Below, in pieces: positions 35,425 to 45,522 of a stretch of DNA of 64,000 bases. Both the position numbers and the translations under genes were made by a program. Position 1 is the stretch's first letter. Every line of letters begins with the position of its first letter. This stretch comes from Flavobacterium praedii (lineage in GTDB: Bacteria > Bacteroidota > Bacteroidia > Flavobacteriales > Flavobacteriaceae). The stretch covers positions 2,195,001-2,259,000 of the forward strand of contig NZ_CP113948.1 in the NCBI RefSeq assembly GCF_026810365.1, in the 5' to 3' direction. The notes beneath the pieces are model-generated. The model was not told the DNA's origin. It did not search any database and saw only the letters and a list, made by a program, of their open reading frames with translations.

Positions 35425-36962
35425 TGATTACAACCAATTATTTAATTATAGGTTCTGGAGTAGCAGGTTTAACATTTGCCCTTAAAATGGCAAATCGTTT
35501 CCCAGAAAGAACCATCACCATACTTACCAAAGCAAACGCTGACGAGTCTAATACTAAATATGCTCAAGGCGGCATTGCTATTGTTACCGACAAAACCGAA
35601 GATTCGTATCAAAAACATATTGAAGATACTCTTATATGTGGAGATGGATTATGCGATGAAACAGTTGTAAAAATGGTCATAACCGAAGGGCCAAAACGTT
35701 TGAAAGAATTGATAGAATGGGGTGCTCAATTTGACCGTAATTCAAAAGGTACTTTTGATTTAGGCAAAGAAGGAGGCCATTCTGAAAACAGAGTAGTACA
35801 CCACAAAGACCAAACGGGTCATGAGATCCAGCGTGCTATTTTGGAACAAGTCATGCAAAAAGAAAACATAGCTGTTCTGGATCATCATTTTGCTTTAGAA
35901 TTGATTACCAAAGACAATAAATGTTTGGGAGCATATGCCCTTGACGAAAAAACAAATGAAATTATCACCTATAAATCTGATGTTACTTTACTGGCAACAG
36001 GCGGAATTGGTCATTTATATGGCCACACGACCAACCCCATAATTGCAACTGGAGACGGAATTGCAATGGCATATCGTGCCAATGCAAAAATTCAGGATAT
36101 GGAATTTATACAATTTCATCCAACAGCATTATTTGACAACACGGGTGGATCCAAATTTTTAATATCCGAAGCCGTTCGTGGTTTTGGAGCTCGATTGAGA
36201 ACCAAAAAAGGGGAGTTATTTATGCACCTTTATGATTCTCGAGGAGATTTGGCTTCCAGAGATATAGTTTCACAAAGTATCGATTTGGAACTCAAAAAAT
36301 CGGGTGATGAATGTGTTTATTTGGATTGTACTCATCTTGAAATGGAAGGTTTCAAAAAACACTTTCCGATGATTTACAAGCATTGCATGAAAGTTGGAAT
36401 TGATCTTGAAAAAGACTGGATTCCCGTAGTTCCTGCTCAACATTATTTATGCGGCGGAATAGTTGTAGACATTAATGGAAAAACATCTATCGAAAATTTG
36501 TTTGCCTGTGGCGAATGTTCCAGAACAGGCTTGCATGGTGCCAATAGACTTGCCTCAAACTCTTTATTAGAAGCGCTAGTGTATTCGGATAAAATATACC
36601 ATTACTTGGCCGAAAATCCATTTATCGCTCCAAAAACTGAAAATTCAATTCCAAAATGGCCTATCGAATCAAAAACAAAAATAGCACCTGAATACGTCGC
36701 ACAAACCAAAGCAAAATTACAATTGCTGATGCGTCAAAATGCAGGGATCGTTCGATTTGATTCGGATCTATTGATAGCCAAAGAATCCCTTAAAGCCTTG
36801 CAAAACGAAATTGATGAGAAAATAAAAAACCACCTTGTTTGCACGGATTTATATGAATTGAATAATATGATAGACATAGGAAACCTTATCGTTCAGCAAT
36901 CTATCGACCGAAATGGTAATTGCGGTGGATTTGTAAAGTTCGCTTCAAAGGATATTAAATAA
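35424..36962 (+). CDS. nadB: L-aspartate oxidase
   Basis: A 512-aa flavoprotein that oxidises L-aspartate to iminoaspartate, the substrate of NadA. The FAD-binding motif is LIIGSGVAGLTFAL at the N-terminus. The succinate-dehydrogenase-like segment is SNTKYAQGGIAIV, and the active-site region is HPTALF with EAVRGFGARL. It ends with a typical helical C-terminal domain. With oxygen absent it must pass electrons to fumarate, as known for the E. coli enzyme. A strong terminator follows. Confidence 0.95.
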   Translation: MITTNYLIIGSGVAGLTFALKMANRFPERTITILTKANADESNTKYAQGGIAIVTDKTEDSYQKHIEDTLICGDGLCDETVVKMVITEGPKRLKELIEWGAQFDRNSKGTFDLGKEGGHSENRVVHHKDQTGHEIQRAILEQVMQKENIAVLDHHFALELITKDNKCLGAYALDEKTNEIITYKSDVTLLATGGIGHLYGHTTNPIIATGDGIAMAYRANAKIQDMEFIQFHPTALFDNTGGSKFLISEAVRGFGARLRTKKGELFMHLYDSRGDLASRDIVSQSIDLELKKSGDECVYLDCTHLEMEGFKKHFPMIYKHCMKVGIDLEKDWIPVVPAQHYLCGGIVVDINGKTSIENLFACGECSRTGLHGANRLASNSLLEALVYSDKIYHYLAENPFIAPKTENSIPKWPIESKTKIAPEYVAQTKAKLQLLMRQNAGIVRFDSDLLIAKESLKALQNEIDEKIKNHLVCTDLYELNNMIDIGNLIVQQSIDRNGNCGGFVKFASKDIK

Positions 36963-36984
36963 AAAGCTTAAAACTAAATATATA

Positions 36985-37021
36985 AATGTCTCTCAACCAA
37001 TTATTGAGAGGCATTTTTTTG
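36985..37021 (+). terminator. nadAB terminator
   Basis: The arms AATGTCTCTCAA and TTGAGAGGCATT (12 bp, one G:U) around a 7-nt loop are followed by a run of T. Confidence 0.85.
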
Positions 37022-37181
37022 TTTAAAATTTAGGTTCTTAAGGAAATGTCTCATTTTATAATTATATAATTATAAAAATCGCATGCCCAAACCTTAGTTC
37101 GCGTTTTTGAATTAATTTTAACGATGTTATTTTCTAAGCAAACAATAAAACCTCTCGTTTGCAATAAATACTCTTAGCATT

Positions 37182-37297
37182 GCGTGAGGGATAGCAATAA
37201 GCTACCGAAGTAGCATGAATAGCCCGACCGCAGATAGGAAAAAGGGCAATGACGACAACGAAACTAGCCCTTTTTTCTAGCTGTGGTCACGCCCAAA
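37182..37297 (+). repeat. Structured intergenic element, copy 3 (uninterrupted)
   Basis: GCGTGAGGGATAG, the small hairpin GCTAC-CGAA-GTAGC (37201-37214), AGCCCGACCG, a long stem pairing 37227-37247 with 37267-37287, then GGTCACGCCCAAA. The stem has two G:U wobbles and one mismatch. The upstream 50 bp (TTGCAATAAATACTCTTAGC) is shared with the copy at 45834. It occupies the gap between the nadB terminator and the small membrane gene; the rest of that gap (37022-37181) is plain AT-rich DNA. Confidence 0.75.
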
Positions 37298-37334
37298 AGA
37301 TGTCTCCAAAACATTTTATACCATTACTGCTTTA

Positions 37335-37583
37335 TTATTGTTGTTTTTTATTACCTGTCGGTAAATAATACAACCATGAAAATCCTATTAGGAATAAGAT
37401 TAATGAAGCGATAAAAGCAGGTATTAAAATTTCTCTGTTGTTTTCCAAAGCGTTGTTCAATGAGGCATACAACAACCAAATCTGAATGGTGACATTCAAT
37501 ATTAAAATAAATATCAAAGTCGAAAGAATGTTATTCAACTTATTGGGATTCGCTTGATTTTGACTGGTTCTAAAGGTACTCAT
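37335..37583 (-). CDS. Small two-helix membrane protein of the nitrate operon
   Basis: An 82-aa protein with two hydrophobic helices (about residues 20-41 and 53-73) and a polar N-terminus. It is the last gene of the nitrate-reduction operon, 79 bp after the Rieske gene. I do not recognise a family with certainty. Its conserved-looking position suggests a small anchor or assembly subunit of the membrane complex. It has no cysteine or histidine that could bind a cofactor. Confidence 0.55.
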   Translation of the reverse strand: MSTFRTSQNQANPNKLNNILSTLIFILILNVTIQIWLLYASLNNALENNREILIPAFIASLILFLIGFSWLYYLPTGNKKQQ

Positions 37584-37662
37584 AACTTATTTTTGTTGTG
37601 GGTTGTGAATTTGAGTGATCAGAATAAAACTTAAAGAAATGTTCCTACTATTAACTGACGAA

Positions 37663-38178
37663 TTAAACGGTTTGATCTTTGTGTTGAGAAGCTTTGACGT
37701 AAATATCATTTTCCTTAAAAAACACTTCTAGACTTGGCAAGGCTCTTGGCGGTGGCCCAGCTAAAACATCTCCCGTTTTTGCATCAAATGATCCTTCGTG
37801 ACAGGGACAATGAATGATTCCGGTACCCGGTTTGTAAAAAACGGAACAGGAGAGGTGCGTACATTTTTGCTCATACGCCTTGAAATCGCCGCTTTCGAGG
37901 TGAATTAAGATATAAGGTATTGTACTACCCTCGATCACAAAAGCACGGGTTCCACCAACGGGAACTTCATCTTTTTTACACACGAAATGCTCTCCTTCGA
38001 TTTCTTCTTTTGGAAGTAAATACGCTTTGGCAGCCACAAGACCACTTCCTACCATTAATCCGCCCGAAACGAGCGTAAGGAATTTAGCAAAGTCACGACG
38101 ACTTACATTAGTGGCTTGCTGCTTGAGGATTGGAAAGTCTTTCTTCCAATTTTTATTTAAATTATCTTCTTTTGACAT
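37663..38178 (-). CDS. Rieske 2Fe-2S protein with Tat-like signal
   Basis: A 171-aa protein. The N-terminal part has NVSRRDFAKFLTLVSGG, a twin-arginine-like signal anchor at about residues 24-45. The Rieske ligands are C106 and H108 (CTHLSC) and C124 and H127 (CPCHEGSF). C111 and C126 probably form the disulfide typical of high-potential Rieske proteins. It would sit on the outer face of the inner membrane. Its gene lies between the ferredoxin gene and the small membrane gene, so it is expected to serve the same electron path. Confidence 0.9.
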   Translation of the reverse strand: MSKEDNLNKNWKKDFPILKQQATNVSRRDFAKFLTLVSGGLMVGSGLVAAKAYLLPKEEIEGEHFVCKKDEVPVGGTRAFVIEGSTIPYILIHLESGDFKAYEQKCTHLSCSVFYKPGTGIIHCPCHEGSFDAKTGDVLAGPPPRALPSLEVFFKENDIYVKASQHKDQTV

Positions 38179-38229
38179 TTCTTTATGTTGTAAAAAAGTT
38201 TAAGGTTTAAGGTTTAAAGTGGTACTAAA

Positions 38230-38799
38230 TCAATAAATAATCAACTCCGTACTGCCTTTTGGCATCATGATATTGACTTTGGTATTTACAATTTCTTTGC
38301 CAAATATAAAGGTATTGACTGGTGTGCTATTTGGACGCATTTCTTCGATTTCAGTTCTTGTTCCAAAAAACAAAGCGCCACTAGGACATACTGTAGCACA
38401 CATGGGTTTCTTGCCAATACTGGTTCTATCGTAACACATTGTACATTTCATCATCAAATCATACGATTCTTCTTTTTTGGGCACACCAAATGGACAAGCC
38501 ATCACGCAATTCGAACAACCAATACATCTTTCTGTATTGGCGGTATGCACAATTCCGTTTTCATCTTTGGATATCGCATCGGCGGGACATACATTAGCAC
38601 AAACAGGATCGTCACAATGCATACACACCTGAACCGTTGTTTGTATTGTAGAAGCCCGATCGACATAATTCACGTGAATTAAAGTTTCCTGACCATTGGT
38701 TTCACATTCGGCACAAGCCATTTCGCAGGCTTTACAGCCAATGCAGCGTTGCATATCTACAAAAAATTCCTCGTTTTTATTGAAACTGGTATAATTCAT
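38230..38799 (-). CDS. Four-cluster 4Fe-4S ferredoxin subunit (NrfC/NarH/DmsB-like)
   Basis: A 189-aa protein with four cysteine motifs for [4Fe-4S] clusters: [39 protein letters not shown], and CTMCYD with CATVCPSG. There is no signal peptide, so it acts in the cytoplasm. Proteins of this kind bring electrons from a membrane subunit to a molybdopterin catalytic subunit. The gene follows the catalytic subunit by 16 bp. Confidence 0.92.
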   Translation of the reverse strand: MNYTSFNKNEEFFVDMQRCIGCKACEMACAECETNGQETLIHVNYVDRASTIQTTVQVCMHCDDPVCANVCPADAISKDENGIVHTANTERCIGCSNCVMACPFGVPKKEESYDLMMKCTMCYDRTSIGKKPMCATVCPSGALFFGTRTEIEEMRPNSTPVNTFIFGKEIVNTKVNIMMPKGSTELIIY

Positions 38800-38815
38800 C
38801 TTTATATTTTATAGA

Positions 38816-41032
38816 TTAAACACTCGCATAAGCTGTTGATTCTTTGGAAGGCGCTGCAATCTCTTTGAGTGGTTCTAAGTGGCAAGCACATACTTTGAAC
38901 TCCGGTATTTTTGAAATAGGATCTAACGTCCCGGGTGTTAATTGATTGGCTGATTTTTTCCCAGACCAGTGGTATGGAATAAAAACTGTATCCTCCCGAA
39001 TGGTTTCAACAATATTTGCTGGAAAAATTCCTTCTCCCCGACGTGTCGACACCTTGATTAATTCTCTCTGTTGAATTCCGTATTGTTTAGCCAAAGTAGG
39101 ATGAATTTCTAATAATGGCTCTGGAAACTGATCAACCAACTTCCCTATTCTACGGGTTTGCGTTCCACTCAAATATTGAGATACCACACGTCCCGTCGTT
39201 AATATCACAGGAAATTCGGCATCGGTAACCTCTCCCGGAAGTTTGTAAGGTGCTGGATTAAAATGGGCTTTCCCGTCAGGTGTCTTAAACTTTTTATCTT
39301 CCCACAATCTTGGTGTTCCTGGATGATCTTCCGTTGGACATGGCCAAAAGACTCCCATATTATCTTCAATCTTTTTATAGGTGATTCCGTTATAATCGGC
39401 TGTTCCTCCTTTTGAAGCCACTCGTAATTCATTAAAAATAGCTTCACTATTTTCATAGGTAAACTTATCTTCAACACCCAATCTTTTGGCTAATTCAAGA
39501 ATGATCGAAGTATCCGTTCTCGCATCGCCCGGAGGCGTTACTGCCTGACGAATTCGGATTACTCTTCCCTCTGCCGATGTGGTTGTTCCTTCTTCTTCTT
39601 CCTGCAAAGAACCCGCCAAAACGATATCGGCGTGACGCGCTGTTTCATTCAAGAAAAAGTCAATGCAAACGTAATATTCCAGTTTCTCCAACGCTTCTCG
39701 AACATAATTGCTATTTGGCAAAGACACCAATGGATTGAAACAAATAGAAATTAATCCTTTTATTTCTCCACGATGAATTGCTTCTATAATTTCATAAGCC
39801 GATAGTCCTTTTCCAGGCATATCTTTCTCATTAATCCCCCAAACTTCCGAAATATACTTGCGGTGTTCCGGATTTTCAATATCTCTATTTCCTGGCAATT
39901 GATCGCATTTATGACCATGTTCTCTACCTCCTTGTCCGTTTCCTTGTCCTGTAATGGTTCCATAACCACAATAAGGTCTACCAATTCTTCCAGTTGCCAA
40001 AACCAAATTGATGCAACCCAAAACATTATCTACCCCTTTTGAGTGGTGTTCTATTCCACGGGCATGTAGTAAGAAACTCGTTTTGGCTTTGCCCCACAAT
40101 TCCGCGGCTTCCCTTATTTTATTTTTATCAATTCCCGTAACTTCCTCTGCCCATTCTAGGGTATAGTCTTTTACGGCATCTATCGTTTCTTGAAAACCAG
40201 AAGTATAATTATCTATAAAATCATGATCCAGCATATCGTGATCCACCAAATATTTTAGCATTGCACCATATAAGGCCGAGTCAGTTCCAGGACGAACATC
40301 CAAATGAATGTCGGCAGTTCTAGCAAGTGGAATCATCCTTGGGTCAACTACTATAATTTTGGCTCCTCGGTCACGGGCTTTCCAAATCCAGTGTGTCAAC
40401 GTTGGAAATGTTTCACTGATATTGGCACCAGCCACAATAATCACTTCGGCATATTCGAGATCCGAATAATTATTCGAAGCCCTGTCTAGTCCAAATGCTT
40501 TTTTGTTACCAGCTCCTGCACTCACCATACACAAACGACCGTTGTAATCTAAGTTTTTGGTTTTAAGCGCCACACGAGCAAATTTTCCAACGAGGTAACT
40601 TTTCTCATTGGTTAACGAAACTCCGGATAGCATCGACATAGCGTCATTCCCATACTTCTCTTGAATTCTTTTTATTTCCGAAACCGTTTTGCTCATCGCC
40701 TCATCCCATGATGTAGGTACAAAACCTTGCCCTTCTACTCTTTTCAAAGGAGTCATCAAACGATCTGGATGATTATTTTGCAAGTAGCGTTGCACCCCTT
40801 TCGGACACAATCTTCCTTCATTAAAGGGAAACTCCATCCAAGGCTCAAAACCTACCACTTTATTTTCTTTCACTAACAATTGGATTCCGCATTGCATTCC
40901 ACAAAAACAACAATGTGTTTTTATAGCTTCATCCGGTTCATCCCTACCTACATAACCATCTTTTGGCGCATAGTTCAGCGTGGGGCCAAAATGCTTAACG
41001 ATATTTTCTTCTGATACTGGTAATTTTGCCAT
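38816..41032 (-). CDS. Molybdopterin nitrate reductase catalytic subunit (Nas/Nap-type)
   Basis: A 738-aa molybdopterin guanine dinucleotide enzyme. [4Fe-4S] site: C41-x2-C44-x3-C48-x27-C76. The probable molybdenum-ligand cysteine is in [12 protein letters not shown], matching NapA and assimilatory NasA/NasC rather than NarG (aspartate). [18 protein letters not shown] is typical of assimilatory enzymes. There is no Tat signal, so the active site is cytoplasmic. Start 41032 ([12 protein letters not shown]) is chosen over the longer ORF, which begins in the repeat upstream. Nitrate as substrate is supported by the adjacent NarK genes. Whether it serves respiration or assimilation is open. Confidence 0.88.
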   Translation of the reverse strand: MAKLPVSEENIVKHFGPTLNYAPKDGYVGRDEPDEAIKTHCCFCGMQCGIQLLVKENKVVGFEPWMEFPFNEGRLCPKGVQRYLQNNHPDRLMTPLKRVEGQGFVPTSWDEAMSKTVSEIKRIQEKYGNDAMSMLSGVSLTNEKSYLVGKFARVALKTKNLDYNGRLCMVSAGAGNKKAFGLDRASNNYSDLEYAEVIIVAGANISETFPTLTHWIWKARDRGAKIIVVDPRMIPLARTADIHLDVRPGTDSALYGAMLKYLVDHDMLDHDFIDNYTSGFQETIDAVKDYTLEWAEEVTGIDKNKIREAAELWGKAKTSFLLHARGIEHHSKGVDNVLGCINLVLATGRIGRPYCGYGTITGQGNGQGGREHGHKCDQLPGNRDIENPEHRKYISEVWGINEKDMPGKGLSAYEIIEAIHRGEIKGLISICFNPLVSLPNSNYVREALEKLEYYVCIDFFLNETARHADIVLAGSLQEEEEGTTTSAEGRVIRIRQAVTPPGDARTDTSIILELAKRLGVEDKFTYENSEAIFNELRVASKGGTADYNGITYKKIEDNMGVFWPCPTEDHPGTPRLWEDKKFKTPDGKAHFNPAPYKLPGEVTDAEFPVILTTGRVVSQYLSGTQTRRIGKLVDQFPEPLLEIHPTLAKQYGIQQRELIKVSTRRGEGIFPANIVETIREDTVFIPYHWSGKKSANQLTPGTLDPISKIPEFKVCACHLEPLKEIAAPSKESTAYASV

Positions 41033-41047
41033 TTTTTTATTTTTTTT

Positions 41048-41161
41048 ACCGCTAAGACGCAAAGTCGCAATTATTTTTCATTGCAATAATGCTAATTTAC
41101 GGCCTTTATTATTTTTAATCAATGTATACCTTTTTTCTCTGCGACATAGCGTCTTTGCGGT
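41048..41161. repeat. ACCGC-AAGACGC inverted repeat
   Basis: The left arm ACCGCTAAGACGCAAAGTC (41048-41066) and the right arm ending GTCTTTGCGGT (to 41161) match as an inverted repeat of about 22 bp with 4 mismatches. They fill the gap between the membrane subunit and the catalytic subunit genes. Confidence 0.6.
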
Positions 41162-41167
41162 TAATTT

Positions 41168-42217
41168 TTATCCGAATAAATTTCCGCCTTCAAGTCTGGC
41201 TTTTAAATGCGCTTGTGCCAGTCGAGATCTTTTACCCTCAGGGCTCAAATCCAAGTGTGATGTTCCATCATCGTGCGTAAAATTAAAACCCAATTGTTCC
41301 GTCACCGTTTTCAAATCATTTATATGCAACTTGGTAGCAAAAGCTTCTCCTGTATGAGGACAAACCGCCATTCCTTGCTTCATCCCTTCCTTTTTGTAAA
41401 TATGTGCTCCAATTTGTGCCGGACGCTGAATAATATGAAAAAACTTCCCGAAAGGAATCCATATCAAAAATAAGATTACCGTCACAGCGTGTAAAACTGC
41501 CAAGAAATCAAAAGCAAATCCTTTCATAAATTGATACGAATAGGTAAGTCCCAATCCTGTTACTGAAATGGCGATCAATAAAATAAGCGGTAATAAATCT
41601 CCTTCGAAAGACTGAGTGGCAATCAATCCGGGATTTGTCAAACGTCTTCTCAAATAATAAAGTGATCCAAAAATAACCAAATACGACGACCAGTTTAAAG
41701 CATGAAAAGTCAAAAATGCAACTATAGAATCCAATTTAAAGTCCATGACTTTATATCCAAAAAAGTAAGCTTCATAGACCGAAATGGTATTGGGTGCCAT
41801 TGCAAAATGAATCCAACCAAAAGTAAGAGGGATTGTAACCAAAAAAGCCGAAGTACATCCCACTGCTATCATAAAATGCGCCACCCATCGGTACTTACCT
41901 CTAGGATAAATAAATTTCTGAAAAACAATATTCGCTATAGTTTCTTTTGTGGCAAACCAAAAATGAGAAAACACTTTTCCAGTTACCAAATACGTAATAC
42001 CCCGTTTGAAATAGATCCATGTGGGTGGTCTTTGCAGCCAAACCGAATAGCGATAGACTATTCCGAAGAAAGCAAACACTGTTCCAAATAAATAGGTTAC
42101 CAATGCCGCATCAAAATTCTGGAGATTTCTTGAACCAAAAAACACTAACCCAATCATAAAAATGGAAAGACCAGTTGCAATCAGTAATGCTTTGGTATTA
42201 TATGTTTTGTTTTTCAT
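41168..42217 (-). CDS. Membrane b-type cytochrome-like subunit of the nitrate operon
   Basis: A 349-aa protein. About seven hydrophobic helices cover residues 8-260, followed by a soluble tail of about 80 residues (HIYKKEGMKQGMAVCPHTGE onward). Histidines near helices (HFWFATKE, AHFMIAVGC, TFHALNW, VLHAVTV) could bind haem b, as in NarI or other quinol-oxidising subunits. Neighbouring helices contain no ATP- or proton-coupling motif, so a transporter is unlikely. It lies between NarK and the catalytic subunit and probably passes quinol electrons to the ferredoxin or Rieske proteins. The family name is uncertain. Confidence 0.7.
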   Translation of the reverse strand: MKNKTYNTKALLIATGLSIFMIGLVFFGSRNLQNFDAALVTYLFGTVFAFFGIVYRYSVWLQRPPTWIYFKRGITYLVTGKVFSHFWFATKETIANIVFQKFIYPRGKYRWVAHFMIAVGCTSAFLVTIPLTFGWIHFAMAPNTISVYEAYFFGYKVMDFKLDSIVAFLTFHALNWSSYLVIFGSLYYLRRRLTNPGLIATQSFEGDLLPLILLIAISVTGLGLTYSYQFMKGFAFDFLAVLHAVTVILFLIWIPFGKFFHIIQRPAQIGAHIYKKEGMKQGMAVCPHTGEAFATKLHINDLKTVTEQLGFNFTHDDGTSHLDLSPEGKRSRLAQAHLKARLEGGNLFG

Positions 42218-42336
42218 ATTATGTGTATTACTTTCAAATCGTTACAATTCTAATTTTTTGCTCTATTAAGTTACCAAAAGATCTAGAAGAGCTATTGGAA
42301 TAACCGTTATATCAACTCCCAATTCAGATATTGGTA

Positions 42337-43929
42337 CTAACTTGGTTTCTCACATCCTTTGCGGTTGTAAAACCACCAATTAATAACTGTAGCTAAGATA
42401 GTGAAAACAATTAAACCATAAAAGAACTGATTTACAGTACCATTAGCTGTAATATTATTTCCAATAAATTTAGAAAAAATAAAAGGTCCAAAAGCGGCAA
42501 TTGCAGCGGTCCAACCAATTACTCCTGCAGCCTGACGTTGATTATCAGCAAAAATGATCGGATATTGTCTGAAGGTACCTGCATTTCCGACACCCGTAAA
42601 GAAGAACATTGCTAAAATCACTCCCACAAACATCGGAAATTGATCCATGCTCGTTGGTGCAACCAAACCTTGCGTCACTAAAAGTATCGCTCCAGTTAAA
42701 ATCCCTAAACCTGTAATAGTGGTCAAAATTGCACCTCCCACTTTATCCGCCACAAAACCAAAAGCAATTCTACTAGCTGAACCAATCAGTGGTCCATAAA
42801 AAGCATATACTAATGGATCTGGAGCATTTGGAAAATCACCATATAAAAATTTAATCATCAAAGGGAATGCAGCCGACATACCTGCGAAAGTTCCAAAAGT
42901 CATTACGTAAGTAATCGTACAATACCAAGTATGCTTGTTTTTAAAAATATCCATTTGCTCTTTTATGGAAGCTTGCATTGGAATACTTTTTAAATAAAAC
43001 CAACTGATAACAGCCAGAATCAAAAGAAAAGGGATGTACCAAAAAGCAGCAGATTGAATGTATACCTCTTTATTTTTCACAGCGGTATTATCTGGACTAA
43101 TTTTATTTAATATTTTTTCAGCCAACTTTGGGTTCGCATTTGCAATGGCTTTTGATTTTGCTTTTAAAGGCAAAGCTGCAAAAATAACTGCATTATCGGT
43201 TGATTGAGTCGCTGTCATAACCGAATCCAATACTGGTTTCTTTACATTTTCCAATATTTTGGTTTGCACATCGGCATCCAATACTCCAAATACTTCTTTT
43301 TGCTTTTCTAAACTAGCATTCTGAAAAACAGCAAGCGTTTCTTTTGGATCAATGCTTGTAAATACTGAAGCGGCTCCGTAAATACTCACACTCAAAATAA
43401 GTGGGGTAATAAACTGTGCTAGTGAAACCCCAAAATTCCCAATTCCTGCTTGAATTCCCAAAGCGGTCCCTTTGAGCCTTTTTGGAAAAAACAAACTCGT
43501 ACTTGGCATGTAGGAAGAGAAATCACCCCCACCAAAACCACAGGTAAAAGCCAAAATAGCAAAAACCCAAAACGGTGTATTGGTATCCATCACGGCAAAA
43601 CCTATTCCAACAACTGGAATTAATTTTATTAAAGTAGCGAAAGCCACAACATGTCGCGTGCCAAAAATGGGTAATATAAAAGTATGAATGATTCGTAAAA
43701 AACCAGCGGCTAAACCAGGTATAGCCACCAACCAAAAAAGTTGGTCTTTAGAAAACGAAAATCCAAGTCCCGGAAGTTTGACTGCAATTACGCTCATCAT
43801 AAACCAGGAGGCAAAAGATAAAATTAGTGATAAAGTGGTAATTGTTAAAGTTTTCCAAGCAATCTTACTCCCTGTTTTTTCCCAGAATTCTTCATTTTCC
43901 GGTTCCCATTTGTCTAGCCATGTTTTCAT
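42337..43929 (-). CDS. narK: NarK-type nitrate/nitrite transporter 1, with enlarged periplasmic loop
   Basis: A 530-aa major-facilitator protein. Nitrate signature 1 is seen as GGGDFSSYMPSTSLFFP with GIQAGIGNFGVSLAQF, and signature 2 as FFTGVGNAGTFRQYP. Between the segment ending TPLILSVSIYGAA and the helix FWYIPFLLILAVISWF there is an insert of about 100 polar residues (TSIDPKETLAVFQNASLEKQ onward), in what should be a periplasmic loop. NarK proteins exchange nitrate and nitrite or co-import nitrate with protons. It is 63 bp downstream of the second NarK gene. Confidence 0.92.
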   Translation of the reverse strand: MKTWLDKWEPENEEFWEKTGSKIAWKTLTITTLSLILSFASWFMMSVIAVKLPGLGFSFSKDQLFWLVAIPGLAAGFLRIIHTFILPIFGTRHVVAFATLIKLIPVVGIGFAVMDTNTPFWVFAILAFTCGFGGGDFSSYMPSTSLFFPKRLKGTALGIQAGIGNFGVSLAQFITPLILSVSIYGAASVFTSIDPKETLAVFQNASLEKQKEVFGVLDADVQTKILENVKKPVLDSVMTATQSTDNAVIFAALPLKAKSKAIANANPKLAEKILNKISPDNTAVKNKEVYIQSAAFWYIPFLLILAVISWFYLKSIPMQASIKEQMDIFKNKHTWYCTITYVMTFGTFAGMSAAFPLMIKFLYGDFPNAPDPLVYAFYGPLIGSASRIAFGFVADKVGGAILTTITGLGILTGAILLVTQGLVAPTSMDQFPMFVGVILAMFFFTGVGNAGTFRQYPIIFADNQRQAAGVIGWTAAIAAFGPFIFSKFIGNNITANGTVNQFFYGLIVFTILATVINWWFYNRKGCEKPS

Positions 43930-43992
43930 ATTGTGTCTGTATTTGAATTATTTTTATATTGATTTGATCAAGTTATTGCAAATTATATTGTC

Positions 43993-45468
43993 TTACTTAT
44001 TGTCTTCAATCTCTTTTGTAAAATTTGGTGATTTCACCCGAAGTATTTTGATAATGGTACGGTGCATCCAAAGCAAACAGCCCAATGATATCAGGAAAAT
44101 AAAGATCCAAGAACTGGTCCAAAGTCCGGTAGAGTTCAGTAAATACCCAAAGATAATTGGCCCTACAAAACCACCTAACCCTCCTATAAGTCCTACCATC
44201 CCTCCTACTACCCCAACTTCATTAGGAAAATACTCCGGAATGTGTTTGAAAACAGCGGCTTTACCGATTCCCCAAGAAATTCCGATTAGAATCACCAATA
44301 CTGCATAAACCCACATATTGGCTTCAAACTTAATTTGGGTGATACCTTTAGCCAAAAGTTCTTTCTTTTTCACCTCTTGATTTTGTTGAACAACAACTTC
44401 TTGCCATGATTTTTTTACGGGAAGAATCGATTTCACCTCTTTTTCGGTCACCTCTTTTGTATTTATAGTTTGTGGTTCACCGTCAATTTTTATGGTTGAT
44501 GCAGATATTTCAGTTACTACACCCGATTTTGCAGCCAAAACACCGGAACCGGCAGTGAGGATTTCCATTTTTGGGAACATCAATAAAAAACTAATCACTA
44601 TAGAGGATCCCAACACCCAATACATCACTTTTCGAGCACCATATTTATCGGATAAATACCCTCCAAAAGCTCTAATTACTCCCGATGGTAAACTGAACAT
44701 GGTTGCAAACATTCCTCCCATAACGAGTGTGGTTTGATACACATTCATAAAATTAGGCAATAACCATTGTGAATACGCCACAAAACATCCAAACACCAAA
44801 AAGTAATAGGCTCCAAATCGCCATACACGAACTGATTTTAATGGTTTTAATAGTGTAATAACATCTTTGGAATCGCCTTGTGGTTTTTTATTTTTGGCAA
44901 ATACAATAAAAAGTATTCCCATAATTACCAAAACAATTGCATAGGTAATGGGCAGCATTTTCCATCCATTTTCGGGATCATTTTGGGAAAAATCATTTAA
45001 TAAAGTAGGAGCAATAAAGGTCGTTAATGCTGCTCCTGCGTTTCCCATGCCAAAAATCCCCAAAGCTCTACCTTGCCAATTTTGAGGATACCAAACTGAG
45101 GTATATCCAATTCCGACAGCAAAACTGGTTCCTACCAATCCGAAAAGAAAACTCAATACTGCAAAACTCCAAAATGAATTGGCAAATGGTAACAAAAACA
45201 ATGGAATCGAACAAAGTAACAATAAGGAGGCAAAAATAATTTTCCCACCAAATTTATCCGTTAAAATACCTATTGGCAATCTAAAAATAGAACCTGATAA
45301 AATAGGAATCCCAAGAAGCCAACCTACTTCTACTACAGTCCAATTAAAAATGCCTTGGTCAACCAAATAAGTAACTAAAACACCATTTAATGTCCAACAG
45401 GCAAAACAGACCGAAAAAGCTAAGGTATTTAAAAATAATATTTTGTGGGATTGATATAAATTACTCAT
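43993..45468 (-). CDS. narK: NarK-type nitrate/nitrite transporter 2, with different loop insert
   Basis: A 491-aa major-facilitator protein, the first gene of the nitrate operon. Signature 1 is GVGYTSVWYPQNWQGRALG with FGMGNAGAALTTF, and signature 2 is GISWGIGKAAVFKHIPEYFP. An insert of about 75 residues (AAKSGVVTEISASTIKIDGE to GITQIKFEANMW) sits between predicted helices 9 and 10. It starts like a small beta domain and ends in a helix. It differs from the NarK-1 insert in place and sequence. Together the two may split nitrate import and nitrite export. Confidence 0.92.
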   Translation of the reverse strand: MSNLYQSHKILFLNTLAFSVCFACWTLNGVLVTYLVDQGIFNWTVVEVGWLLGIPILSGSIFRLPIGILTDKFGGKIIFASLLLLCSIPLFLLPFANSFWSFAVLSFLFGLVGTSFAVGIGYTSVWYPQNWQGRALGIFGMGNAGAALTTFIAPTLLNDFSQNDPENGWKMLPITYAIVLVIMGILFIVFAKNKKPQGDSKDVITLLKPLKSVRVWRFGAYYFLVFGCFVAYSQWLLPNFMNVYQTTLVMGGMFATMFSLPSGVIRAFGGYLSDKYGARKVMYWVLGSSIVISFLLMFPKMEILTAGSGVLAAKSGVVTEISASTIKIDGEPQTINTKEVTEKEVKSILPVKKSWQEVVVQQNQEVKKKELLAKGITQIKFEANMWVYAVLVILIGISWGIGKAAVFKHIPEYFPNEVGVVGGMVGLIGGLGGFVGPIIFGYLLNSTGLWTSSWIFIFLISLGCLLWMHRTIIKILRVKSPNFTKEIEDNK

Positions 45469-45522
45469 ATATAAAATTATTCTGTTTTAAGATCCAATAT
45501 TTATATTATTTCACATGTAATA

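Noticed and set aside
42300..42315. CGTTATA half-site before the narK-1 3' end as a ModE site
   Set aside because: Only one half is present and it is not at a promoter.
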